A stretch of DNA of 64,000 nucleotides, taken from Muricoccus roseus (lineage in GTDB: Bacteria > Pseudomonadota > Alphaproteobacteria > Acetobacterales > Acetobacteraceae). The notes under the pieces are model-generated. The model did no database searches and was not told the DNA's origin. It was given only the letters and a program-made list of their open reading frames with translations. Within the stretch, counting starts at the first letter, position 1. Every line of letters starts with the position of its first letter. The stretch lies in assembly GCF_900141905.1 (NCBI RefSeq), contig NZ_FQZF01000003.1, positions 1 to 64,000 of the forward strand, in the 5' to 3' direction. Shown here piece by piece: positions 34,572 through 42,550 of the stretch. The position numbers and the translations under genes were made by a program.

Positions 34572-35701
34572 GCCGCGACATCCTGGCCCTGCGCGTCCCC
34601 GGCCGCCCAGCCCGGCAGGGCCGCCATCCGGGCCGGGTCCCGGAAGGCGGCGGCAACGGCCTGGCCGAGCACGGGGCCGAACTTGAAGCCATGGCCGGAG
34701 AAGCCGCTCATCACCACGCAGCACTCCGAAAGGGGCTCGACCACGAAGCGCTCCCGCGGCTCCACGTCGTAATAGCAGGCCCGGGCCTCCACCACGCGAT
34801 AGGCGGCGGCGTCGCGCAGGCGCGGCATGGCGAGGGCGAGGATGGCGTCGCGCTCCTCCGCGCTCGCCTCGCGCGGGTCGTCCGGGCTGCCGGTGCAGGA
34901 GAAGCGGTGGTCGCCGATCTTCAGCCCTGTGCCGGCGACGGGGGGCACGGCGTAGAAGCCGCCGGATTCCGAAAGGTCGAGCACCATGGGGGCGCTGGCC
35001 CAGGCCTCCCGGTGCTGCGGCGGGGGCTCGAGATAGACGACGATCTGGCGGGAGGGGGTGACGCGCGGCGCAACGGACGGGAGCAGGCGCGGAGCCCAGG
35101 GCCCGGCGGCGACGACGAGCTGGTCGCCTTCCAGCACGCGGCCATCGGAAAGGGTGATGCGGCCGCGCGCCGCATCGACCGCCGTGGCACGGGCCTGGTG
35201 GAAGGCCACCCCGCGCGACTGCAGGTGCCGGAACAGGGCGGCGACGATGGGGCGCGCCAGCAGCACGCCGCCACGCGGGGCGAGGAAGCCGTCCGACAGC
35301 CCATCCGGGCGCAGCCAGGGAAACAGGGCGGTCAGGCGCGCCGGAGGCAGATCCTGGACCTCATGCGAATCGGCCCGGAGATTGCGGCGGCTGGCCGCGA
35401 GCCAATCGGCTTCCGAGGCGCCGCCATCGGCCAGGGCCAGCACCCCGGTCTCGACATAGGGGCGCTCGCCGATCGCCTCGAACAGCGCCTCCCAGGCGGC
35501 ATAGGCTTCCTCGACCATCCGCATATAGCCGGTGGCCGCGCCATAGGCGTGGCGGATCAGCCGGTGGTCGTCCACCGAGGCGCCACGCGGGTTCGGAATG
35601 GGGTCCTGCTCGATCACCGTGACACGGTGGCCGGCGGCATCCAGCGCCCAGGCGGCGGAAAGGCCCATGATCCCGGCCCCGAGGACGAGCGCGTCTCCCA
35701 T
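34568..35701 (-). CDS. FAD-dependent amine oxidase (sarcosine oxidase-like)
   Basis: A 377-residue flavoprotein of the DAO/MSOX family. The start at 35701 (MGDALVLGAGIMGLSAAWAL) is the dinucleotide site; ATG 35710 adds three residues. HRLIRHAYG matches the segment that precedes covalent FAD contacts in monomeric sarcosine and N-methyltryptophan oxidases. The C-terminal MSGFSGHGFKFGPVLG is a strong family signature, while the usual Cys for covalent FAD could be the one in ARACYYDVEP. It is coupled to the acyl-CoA dehydrogenase gene. Confidence 0.88.
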   Translation of the reverse strand: MGDALVLGAGIMGLSAAWALDAAGHRVTVIEQDPIPNPRGASVDDHRLIRHAYGAATGYMRMVEEAYAAWEALFEAIGERPYVETGVLALADGGASEADWLAASRRNLRADSHEVQDLPPARLTALFPWLRPDGLSDGFLAPRGGVLLARPIVAALFRHLQSRGVAFHQARATAVDAARGRITLSDGRVLEGDQLVVAAGPWAPRLLPSVAPRVTPSRQIVVYLEPPPQHREAWASAPMVLDLSESGGFYAVPPVAGTGLKIGDHRFSCTGSPDDPREASAEERDAILALAMPRLRDAAAYRVVEARACYYDVEPRERFVVEPLSECCVVMSGFSGHGFKFGPVLGQAVAAAFRDPARMAALPGWAAGDAQGQDVAA

Positions 35702-35765
35702 GCCGCGCATCCTGCGCCAGGGCGGGGCGCGGTGGAACCCGGCCGAGGCGGGTTCCACCACCGGC

Positions 35766-36395
35766 TCAGGCGCGCGGCCGCTTCTTCGCCGGCGCGGCAC
35801 GCCGCGCGGCGGTGCTGCCGCCGGCTGCCGCGGTGCGGCGCGCGGGCGCCTTGCGGCCCGCCGCGTTGGAGGGCGTGGGCCGCTTGGTGGCGGCCGATTT
35901 GCGCGGCGCCTTGTCGGGCGCCTTGCGCGGAGCGGCAGGCTTGCCCGGGCTACCGGCTTTGGCGGCGGCGGTGCGCCGGGTCGCGGTGGCCGGGGCCGCC
36001 TTCCGGGCGCTGGCCGTCTTGCGGGCCAGATCCGCGGGCTGCCGGGAGAACTGCCGGCCCTTGGCCGTATCGCGGCGCTTCGCGGCCGTGGTGCTGGCAT
36101 ATTCCTCGTCGCTCAGGGCTTCCCGTGCCTTGCGGGGCAGGTAGCGCTCCCCCGTTTCCGCGCTCTTGCGGCCGGATTTTGTGCCCCACTCCTCCTCGGT
36201 CCACTGGGTCAGGTGATTGGACGCGCTCTTGCCGCCCTCGTAGCCGCCACCGGCTTTCTTATAGGCCTGCACCGCGAGCTGCGCCTTCCGGGCGGACCAT
36301 TCTCCGGCATCGCCGCCCTTGCTGCCGCGCTGGATGCGCGCCTTCACGCGATCCCAGAGCTTCGGGTCGGTCCTGGTCGCCCTGCCGGTCGCCAT
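35766..36395 (-). CDS. DUF5872 protein with a histone-like Lys/Ala tail
   Basis: A 209-residue, very basic protein. The ATG at 36395 has GAGGAA just upstream. Residues 1-110 match DUF5872 (DPKLWDRVKARIQRGSKGGD, GEWSARKAQLAVQAYKKAGG, HLTQWTEEEWGTKSG, TGERYLPRKAREALS). Residues about 120-209 are a disordered tail of Ala, Lys, Arg and Pro that looks like histone H1. The tail suggests nucleic-acid binding. The domain's function is not known to me. Confidence 0.82.
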   Translation of the reverse strand: MATGRATRTDPKLWDRVKARIQRGSKGGDAGEWSARKAQLAVQAYKKAGGGYEGGKSASNHLTQWTEEEWGTKSGRKSAETGERYLPRKAREALSDEEYASTTAAKRRDTAKGRQFSRQPADLARKTASARKAAPATATRRTAAAKAGSPGKPAAPRKAPDKAPRKSAATKRPTPSNAAGRKAPARRTAAAGGSTAARRAAPAKKRPRA

Positions 36396-36456
36396 GCTGG
36401 GTTCCTCGCTGATCGCCGGCCGAACGCGGCGGGATTCAGCAAGGTTGCGGAGCGGG

Positions 36457-37296
36457 TCAGGGCTCCGGCTGGAGAACCACTCGGCCGGTGAGCGTCTCGC
36501 CGGGCGCAAGGCGACGCATGGCGCCCAGGGGCGAGAGATCCGGACGGTTGGCCGCATCGGGGACATGGCTCACTGGCTCGGCGCAGAGAATGCCGGCGCC
36601 ATGCGGGGCGAAGACCTGGATGTTGCGCGACCAGGCGTCCTCCCCCCGCAGCAGGAAGCCGGCCTCGCCCAGCACGAGCCGGGCCTGGCCGTCCCAGCCC
36701 GTGAAGTGGGTGTCCAACCCCGCGAAGGCTTCCTCGCCGCCGTCGATTCCCGCGGAAGGGACGGAATCCACCGGCAGGTTGCGCTCGTCGCGCGTCAGCA
36801 GCCCCGTCGCATGGAAAGCGAGGCGCGTGCCCGGCGGGCGGACGAAGAACGGATGCCAGCCCGTGCCAAAGGGCGTGCCGTCAGGCCCGGTATTGGTGAC
36901 GGAGATGGTCAGCGCGAAGTCCTGGCCCAGCGCCACCTCCATGCGGGCGGCGTAGCGATAGGGACCCTCCGCGATGGCCTGGGTCAGCACGGCGCGATCC
37001 GGCGCGGTGCCCTCGACCGCCCAGCCATGCTCCCGCGACAGGCCGTGCAGCGCGGTGCGTTCGCCGATCCGGTTGCAGGCGAAGTGGTGGACGCCGCCGG
37101 GATGCGGCAGCCGTCCCTCATCCAGCCGGTTGGTCCAGGGCAGCATGACGAAGGCCCCGGCCCAGCTGTCATTGGGGTCGGCGCCGTCCGGCAGCGGGAC
37201 GAGCACGTCCCGCCCGGCATGGGTGAGCCTGGCGAGGGCGCCGCCCCGCGAGGGGAGCAGCGCGGCACGCCAGGCGCCGCCCGCGATGTCGATCAC
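36457..37296 (-). CDS. Aldose 1-epimerase family protein
   Basis: A 279-residue galactose-mutarotase-like enzyme. WTNRLDEGRLPHPG and a central GTGWHPFFVRP carry the conserved sugar-binding Arg and catalytic His; CAEPVSHVPDAANRPDL holds the Glu base. It starts 7 nt after the uronate dehydrogenase gene, so it probably interconverts anomers of the uronic acid that the dehydrogenase oxidises. Last gene of the uronate operon in this window. Confidence 0.88.
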   Translation of the reverse strand: MIDIAGGAWRAALLPSRGGALARLTHAGRDVLVPLPDGADPNDSWAGAFVMLPWTNRLDEGRLPHPGGVHHFACNRIGERTALHGLSREHGWAVEGTAPDRAVLTQAIAEGPYRYAARMEVALGQDFALTISVTNTGPDGTPFGTGWHPFFVRPPGTRLAFHATGLLTRDERNLPVDSVPSAGIDGGEEAFAGLDTHFTGWDGQARLVLGEAGFLLRGEDAWSRNIQVFAPHGAGILCAEPVSHVPDAANRPDLSPLGAMRRLAPGETLTGRVVLQPEP

Positions 37297-37303
37297 GGTG
37301 GGT

Positions 37304-38146
37304 TCAGTCCAGCGAGAAGGCGTCCTTCGGAGAGGGCGTCCCGCGCGTGTAGTCCATGGCCGTGTAGCCGCCGCCCTGGTAGCGCTCGGTCACGGGGTCG
37401 CCCGAGAGCTTGCCGCCGACCTTGTCCCGGAACTCCTCGGCCGTATCCTGCGGCTCCCAGCCGATGCGGTCGCGATGGTCCTTGCCCCAATAGGTGGCGG
37501 GGTTGTTCGACGCGCCCCAGACCACGGCATGGCCGATGCGGGGCGCCTCCAGGAACTTCTCCATCATGCGGGCGAGATCGGCATAGGAGAGCCAGGTGGA
37601 GAGCATCCGGGCATCCACCGGCTCCGGGAAGGAAGAGCCGATGCGGACGTTCAGGTTCTCAACGCCGTGCTTGTCCCAGTACATCCGGCCCATGAGCTCG
37701 CCATAGGCCTTGGAAAGCCCATAGAAGCTGTCGGGGCGGAAAGCGCAATCCGCATCCAGCCGTTCCGCATTGCCCGAGGGGCGCTCGTGGAAGCCAATGG
37801 CGTGGTTGCTGCTGGCGAAGAGCACCCGCGCCTTCTCCCGCCGGGCGGCCTCATAGACATGGTAGAGGCCGCGGATATTCGGGCCGAGCACGACCTCGAA
37901 CGGGTGCTCGGTGCTGATTCCGCCGAAATGCAGGATGGCCTGGCAGCCCTCCGCGAGGCGGAGGATGGTCGGGCCGTCATTCAGGTCGGCCTTGGTGAAG
38001 GCCGAGCCGTCCGGCACCGCATCGGGAAAGGGCGCGATATCGGTCAGCCGCAGCCTGTAGCCGGCCGAGGCCAGGGCGGGCGCGAGGGCGCGGCCGAGAT
38101 TGCCGGACGCCCCGGTCAGCAGGACGGGGCGGGTCTTATCGGTCAT
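37304..38146 (-). CDS. udh: Uronate dehydrogenase
   Basis: A 280-residue NAD-dependent extended short-chain dehydrogenase that oxidises D-galacturonate or D-glucuronate to the aldarolactone. The Rossmann motif is LLTGASGNLGRALAP, the catalytic pair is in YGLSKAYGE (Tyr, Lys), and the substrate segments FASSNHAIGFHERPSG and RIGSSFPEP follow the Agrobacterium Udh pattern closely, as does AVVWGASNNP. It lies 7 nt after dctM, so import and first oxidation are coexpressed. Confidence 0.9.
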   Translation of the reverse strand: MTDKTRPVLLTGASGNLGRALAPALASAGYRLRLTDIAPFPDAVPDGSAFTKADLNDGPTILRLAEGCQAILHFGGISTEHPFEVVLGPNIRGLYHVYEAARREKARVLFASSNHAIGFHERPSGNAERLDADCAFRPDSFYGLSKAYGELMGRMYWDKHGVENLNVRIGSSFPEPVDARMLSTWLSYADLARMMEKFLEAPRIGHAVVWGASNNPATYWGKDHRDRIGWEPQDTAEEFRDKVGGKLSGDPVTERYQGGGYTAMDYTRGTPSPKDAFSLD

Positions 38147-38153
38147 ACAATCC

Positions 38154-39434
38154 TCAGCGGAAGACGGATGGAAGCCAGAGGGAGACCCAGGGAATATAGG
38201 TCACGATCATTAAGACGATACAGCTGGCGATGTAGAAGGGCGCGCTGGTCCTCGTCGCCTCCCACATCGAGACCTTGCCCACCGCGCAGGCCACGAAGAG
38301 CAGCGGGCCGACGGGCGGGGTGATCAGGCCGATGCCGAGGTTGAGGATGAGCACGATCCCGAACTGCACCGGATCCATCCCCGCCGCGACGGCGACGGGC
38401 AGGAAGACCGGCGTGCCGATCATGATCAGCGGCGCCATGTCCATGAAGGTGCCGAGCAGGAGCAGGAAGATGTTGATCAGCAGCATCATCATCAGCGGGT
38501 CCGAGGTGATGCTCTGCATGAGGCCAACGGCCATGGCCGGGACCTGCATCAGCGCCATCAGCCAGCCGAAGGCCGAGGCCGTGCCGATGATCAGCAACAC
38601 CATGCCCGTGGTGCGGCAGGCGCCGAGCACGGCTTCGCGGAAGGCCTCCAGGGTGAGGGAGCGGTAGACGAGGCCGATCACCAGCAGTGCGTAGATCACG
38701 GCGACGCAGGCGCTTTCCGTCGCGGTGAAGATGCCGGAGCGCACGCCGGCGAAGATGATGACGATCAGCATCAGCCCGGGGATGGCGCCGAAGAGGAGGC
38801 GCAGCAGGACCAACCAGCCGGGGAAGGTCTCCCGCGGGTAGCCGCGCCGCACGGCGACCAGCCAGGCGGCGAACATGATGGCGACCATCAGCAGCGCGCC
38901 GGGGACGAGGCCGGCGGTGAACAGGTCCGCCACCGAGATCGCGCCGCCGGCGGCGATGACATAGAGGATCATGTTGTGGCTGGGCGGGATCAGCAGGTCG
39001 ATCAGCGCCGCGTTGGCGGTGACGTTCACCGCATAATCCGGCGCATAGCCGCGCGCCCGCATCTGCGGGATCATCACGCCGCCCACGGCGGAGGCATCGG
39101 CCACCGCCGAGCCCGACACGCCGCCGAACAGCGTGGCCGCGACGACGTTCACCTGCCCCAGCCCGCCGCGGAGATGCCCGACCATGGCGGAGGCAAGGGC
39201 CACCAGCCGGTCCGCGATCTGCCCGCGCATCATCAAGTCGCCGGCGAAAATGAAGAACGGGATCGCCAGCATGGAGAAGATGTTCATGCCGGAGGCGATC
39301 TGCTGGAACACGACCACCGCGGGCAGGTCCATCCAGAGCACGGTGACGAAGGCGGCGATGCCGAGCGCGAACGCGACCGGCGTGCCGATCAGCAGCAGCA
39401 GCGTGAAGCTGCCGAGCAGGACGGCGATGTCCAT
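38154..39434 (-). CDS. dctM: TRAP transporter large permease
   Basis: A 426-residue membrane protein with about 12 hydrophobic segments of the DctM family, the Na+-driven translocator of TRAP systems. It opens with AVLLGSFTLLLLIGTPVAFALG and contains IPFFIFAGDLMMRGQIADRL and LLIPPSHNMILY. FGGVSGSAVADASAVGGVMIPQM (quoted in parts: GGVSGSAVADASAVG) is the family signature. It forms the complex with the DctQ subunit encoded just upstream. Confidence 0.95.
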   Translation of the reverse strand: MDIAVLLGSFTLLLLIGTPVAFALGIAAFVTVLWMDLPAVVVFQQIASGMNIFSMLAIPFFIFAGDLMMRGQIADRLVALASAMVGHLRGGLGQVNVVAATLFGGVSGSAVADASAVGGVMIPQMRARGYAPDYAVNVTANAALIDLLIPPSHNMILYVIAAGGAISVADLFTAGLVPGALLMVAIMFAAWLVAVRRGYPRETFPGWLVLLRLLFGAIPGLMLIVIIFAGVRSGIFTATESACVAVIYALLVIGLVYRSLTLEAFREAVLGACRTTGMVLLIIGTASAFGWLMALMQVPAMAVGLMQSITSDPLMMMLLINIFLLLLGTFMDMAPLIMIGTPVFLPVAVAAGMDPVQFGIVLILNLGIGLITPPVGPLLFVACAVGKVSMWEATRTSAPFYIASCIVLMIVTYIPWVSLWLPSVFR

Positions 39435-39453
39435 GGAGGAACCTCGGACGCGC

Positions 39454-39987
39454 TCAGGCGTCGGTCAGGATGGGATGGGGGTGCGTGTCGGCGGGGGCGA
39501 GATGACCGGCCGCATGGGCCAGGAGCCGCTCGATCCCGAACAGGGTGATGAGCACGCCGCCGAGGGTCAGGGGCATGTACTCCACGGCACCGTTCAGCCC
39601 GAGCGTGGGCAGGGTGGTGTCCGCCACCTCCAGGGCCAGCTCGCCGGTGAACCAGGCCATGCCGATGCCGAATGCGGTGATGCAGAGGTCGGAGATGACG
39701 TCGAAGACACGGCCGATGGGCTTGGGGAGCACGGCCTTCAGCGTGTCGAACCCCATATGGAAGCCCTCCCGCACGCCCACCGCGGCAGCGCCCATGATGG
39801 TCCAGGCCATCAGCAGCATCGCCGCCGATTCCGCCCAGGCCGGGGTGTCGTTGAGGACGAAGCGGCCGAACACCGCATAGGCCACCACCCCCGTCATCGC
39901 GAGCAGGGCGAAGCCCGCGATGAACAGGGTGACGCGGCAGATGGCGTCGAGCGCGGCCGAGAGGCCGCGCTGCGCTCGCTGCACCAT
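39454..39987 (-). CDS. dctQ: TRAP transporter small permease
   Basis: A 177-residue protein with four hydrophobic segments, the DctQ subunit. The motif WAESAAMLLMAWTIMGAAAV and the GFHMGFDTLKAVLP segment are typical. It lies 1 nt after dctP and 19 nt before dctM and docks on the large permease. Confidence 0.93.
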   Translation of the reverse strand: MVQRAQRGLSAALDAICRVTLFIAGFALLAMTGVVAYAVFGRFVLNDTPAWAESAAMLLMAWTIMGAAAVGVREGFHMGFDTLKAVLPKPIGRVFDVISDLCITAFGIGMAWFTGELALEVADTTLPTLGLNGAVEYMPLTLGGVLITLFGIERLLAHAAGHLAPADTHPHPILTDA

Positions 39988-39988
39988 C

Positions 39989-40987
39989 TCAGGTGGTTTC
40001 CCGGATGCGGGAGACGATGCCCTTCATCCGGGCATCCCGCACGAACTGGTCGTAGACCGGGCCCATGTTCCGCTCGAACGGCGCCTTGTCCAGCGTGTTG
40101 ATCTGCGAGCCGGCGGCGATGACGGCGGCCTTGGCCTCGTTGCTCCGGGCCTGCCACAGGCGGCGCATCTCGGGCACGCTGTCCTTGGCCGCCTGGCGCA
40201 GCACGTCCTGCGTCTCCTTCGGCAGGCGGTCATAGGAACGCTTGGACATGACCAGCATCTCCGGCGCCATCGAGTGCTCGGAGACGGAGTAGAACTTCGC
40301 CACCTCGAAATGCCGGAAGGACTGGTAGGAGGGGTAGTTGTTCTCCGCGCCGTCCACCACGCCGGTCTGCAGGGCGGAGTAGATTTCGCCGGTCGGCAGC
40401 GGGGTGGCGTTGGCGCCGAAGGCCCGCATCATCGAGACCCACATGTCGGAGGGCTGCACGCGGATCTTGAGGCCGCGCAGGTCACCCGGCTCGTTGATCG
40501 CCTTGGCACGGGTGTAGAAGCTGCGTGCGCCGCTGTCGTAATAGGCCAGCGGGATGAGGTTGTGCCGCGGCAGGCCCGAGGCCATCTCGTCGCCGATCGC
40601 GCCGTCCAGCACGCGGTGCATGTGCTCCTCGCTGCGGAACAGGAAGGGTAGGCCGGGGATCACCGTCTCGGGCACCAGGCTGTTCAGGCTGGCGGAGTTC
40701 ACGCGGTTCAGGTCGATGACGCCGAAGCGGGTCTGCTCCAGCGTGTCCTTCTCCTCGCCGAGCTGGCGGGAGCCGAAGACCTGGATGCGGATGCGGCCGC
40801 CGGACTTCTCCTCGATCTGCCGGCTCATGAACTTCACGGCTTCTACGGTGGGATAGCCGTCGGGATGCACATCGGCCGAGCGCAGGGTGATGGTCTGCGC
40901 CTTGGCGGGGTTCGCGATGAAGGGGGCGGCCAGCGGCGCGGCGAGCGCACCGAGCAGCACGGCCCGGCGGGGGGCGTGGGTGGTCAT
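39989..40987 (-). CDS. dctP: TRAP transporter solute receptor
   Basis: A 332-residue periplasmic receptor. ATG 40987 (MTTHAPRRAVLLGALAAPLA) gives an RR-type signal peptide. Family motifs: VKFMSRQIEEKSGGRIRIQVFG, GDLRGLKIRVQPSDMW (with the conserved Arg that binds the carboxylate), GEIYSALQTGVVDGAENNYPSYQSF in part. The downstream udh gene suggests that the ligand is galacturonate or glucuronate. First gene of the operon, about 60 nt from a palindromic operator. Confidence 0.94.
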   Translation of the reverse strand: MTTHAPRRAVLLGALAAPLAAPFIANPAKAQTITLRSADVHPDGYPTVEAVKFMSRQIEEKSGGRIRIQVFGSRQLGEEKDTLEQTRFGVIDLNRVNSASLNSLVPETVIPGLPFLFRSEEHMHRVLDGAIGDEMASGLPRHNLIPLAYYDSGARSFYTRAKAINEPGDLRGLKIRVQPSDMWVSMMRAFGANATPLPTGEIYSALQTGVVDGAENNYPSYQSFRHFEVAKFYSVSEHSMAPEMLVMSKRSYDRLPKETQDVLRQAAKDSVPEMRRLWQARSNEAKAAVIAAGSQINTLDKAPFERNMGPVYDQFVRDARMKGIVSRIRETT

Positions 40988-41046
40988 GGACTCTCTCCCG
41001 GTGTTCAGGGTTTTCCCTGATCGGGGGCTCCGACACCGTCGCCCCC

Positions 41047-41063
41047 AACTTGTCCGACAAGTT
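41047..41063. promoter_or_regulatory. GntR/FadR-type operator upstream of the uronate operon
   Basis: AACTTGTCCGACAAGTT is a perfect 8-1-8 palindrome. Its core TTGT-N3-ACAA fits operators of the FadR branch of GntR regulators, such as uronate and aldarate repressors. It is 60 bp before dctP and about 70 bp before the divergent amidase gene. The regulator gene is not in the window. Confidence 0.75.
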
Positions 41064-41134
41064 GCTTCGGCGGCCAACCCACTGTCAACGGCGCTCGCAT
41101 TGCAGGGGCGTCATGGACGCCGCATCCTCAGGCG

Positions 41135-42484
41135 ATGAGGACGATCGACGAAGCCGCCCAGGCTCTTGCCGGGGGCAGGACCACCGCCGCGCGACTGACG
41201 GAAGAGGCGCTGGCGCGCATCGCCGCTCCCGGCGGGGAGGGTTCACGCGCCTTCGTCGCGGTGCAGGCGGAGGCCGCCCGGGCCGCAGCGGCGGCCATGG
41301 ACGCGCTGCGCGGCGTGGGCCGGGCGCCCTCCCCCTACGCGGGCATCCCGATCAGCATCAAGGACCTGTTCGACCAGGCGGGAGTGGTGACGGCCGCCGG
41401 CTCGGTCGCGCGCCGTGACGAGGTTCCCGCCCGCGCCACCGCCCCTGCCATCGCCCGGCTCGAAAGGGCGGGCTTCATCGTGCTGGGGCGCACGAACATG
41501 GTGGAGTTCGCCTTTTCCGGCACCGGGCTGAACCCGCATCACGGCACGCCCCGCTCGCCCTATGACCGGGCCACCGGACGGGCGCCGGGCGGCTCCTCCT
41601 CCGGTGCGGCGGTGGCCGTGGCGGACGGCATGGGCTTCGGCGCGATCGGCTCCGACACCGGCGGCTCCTGCCGCGTGCCCGCGGCGCTCTGCGGGATCAC
41701 CGGATTCAAGCCCACCGCGCGCCGCGTGCCCCTCACCGGGGCCTTCCCGCTCTCGACCTCGCTCGACAGCATCGGGCCGCTGGCGCCCAGCGTCGCCTGC
41801 TGCGCCGTGCTGGACGCGGCGATGGCGGGGGCGGAAGATCTTGCCCCGCCCGCCGCCATGCCGCTGGAGGGGCTGCGGCTGGGCCTGCCGAGCGAGACCT
41901 ATCTGTTCGATGGCCTTTCCCAGCCCGTCATCGCCGCCTTCGACATCGCGCTGCGGCGGCTGGAGGCGGCAGGGGCGAAGTTGATCGACCTGCCGCTGCC
42001 CGAGCTTTCCGAGATCCCGGCGGCCAATGCCACAGGCGGCTTCGCCGCGGCCGAATCCTGGGCCCTGCACCGGGAGATGATCGGCCGGGCCCGGGACCGC
42101 TACGACCCGCTGATCCTCGCCCGGATCGAGCGTGGCGCCAGCATGAGCGCGGCGGAGCTGATTGCGCTGATGGCGGAGCGGCAGCGGATCATCGCGGCCA
42201 TCGCCCCGCGCACCGCGCCCTTCGACGCCATCATCGCCCCGACCTCCCCACTCACGCCGCCCGCCCTGGCGGAGCTGGAACAGGCCGAGGACTTCAACCG
42301 CATCAACATGCTGTTGCTCCGCAACACGGCGGTCGCGAACTTCCTGGACCGCTGCTCCATCAGCCTGCCCTGCCATGCGGAGGGCGAGGCCCCCGTGGGG
42401 CTGATGCTGACCGGCGAGCATGGGGGCGACGCGCGGCTCTTCGCGGTCGCACAGGCCGTGGAGGCCGCGCTGCGGACCGATTGA
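41135..42484 (+). CDS. Amidase signature family hydrolase
   Basis: A 449-residue amidase. The Ser-cisSer-Lys triad is in place: Lys in PISIKDLFDQAG, cis-Ser in GGSSSGAAVAVADG, and the nucleophile in GSDTGGSCRVPAALCG, where Cys replaces the more usual Ile after the nucleophilic Ser. FKPTARRVPLTG follows as in the family. Cytoplasmic and without a signal peptide. GatA-like in form, but with no gatB or gatC nearby; it is a stand-alone amide hydrolase of unknown substrate. A strong hairpin terminator follows. Confidence 0.92.
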   Translation: MRTIDEAAQALAGGRTTAARLTEEALARIAAPGGEGSRAFVAVQAEAARAAAAAMDALRGVGRAPSPYAGIPISIKDLFDQAGVVTAAGSVARRDEVPARATAPAIARLERAGFIVLGRTNMVEFAFSGTGLNPHHGTPRSPYDRATGRAPGGSSSGAAVAVADGMGFGAIGSDTGGSCRVPAALCGITGFKPTARRVPLTGAFPLSTSLDSIGPLAPSVACCAVLDAAMAGAEDLAPPAAMPLEGLRLGLPSETYLFDGLSQPVIAAFDIALRRLEAAGAKLIDLPLPELSEIPAANATGGFAAAESWALHREMIGRARDRYDPLILARIERGASMSAAELIALMAERQRIIAAIAPRTAPFDAIIAPTSPLTPPALAELEQAEDFNRINMLLLRNTAVANFLDRCSISLPCHAEGEAPVGLMLTGEHGGDARLFAVAQAVEAALRTD

Positions 42485-42498
42485 GGGCGCCGGAACGA

Positions 42499-42534
42499 GA
42501 ACGGCCCGGCTCCCTTGCGGGAGCCGGGCCGTTC
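42499..42534. terminator. Bidirectional hairpin terminator
   Basis: A perfect 16-bp stem (42499-42514 with 42519-42534), loop TTGC, between the convergent amidase and nitronate-monooxygenase-like genes. There is no long T tract. Confidence 0.8.
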
Positions 42535-42550
42535 GGTGCCTTGGGGCCGT

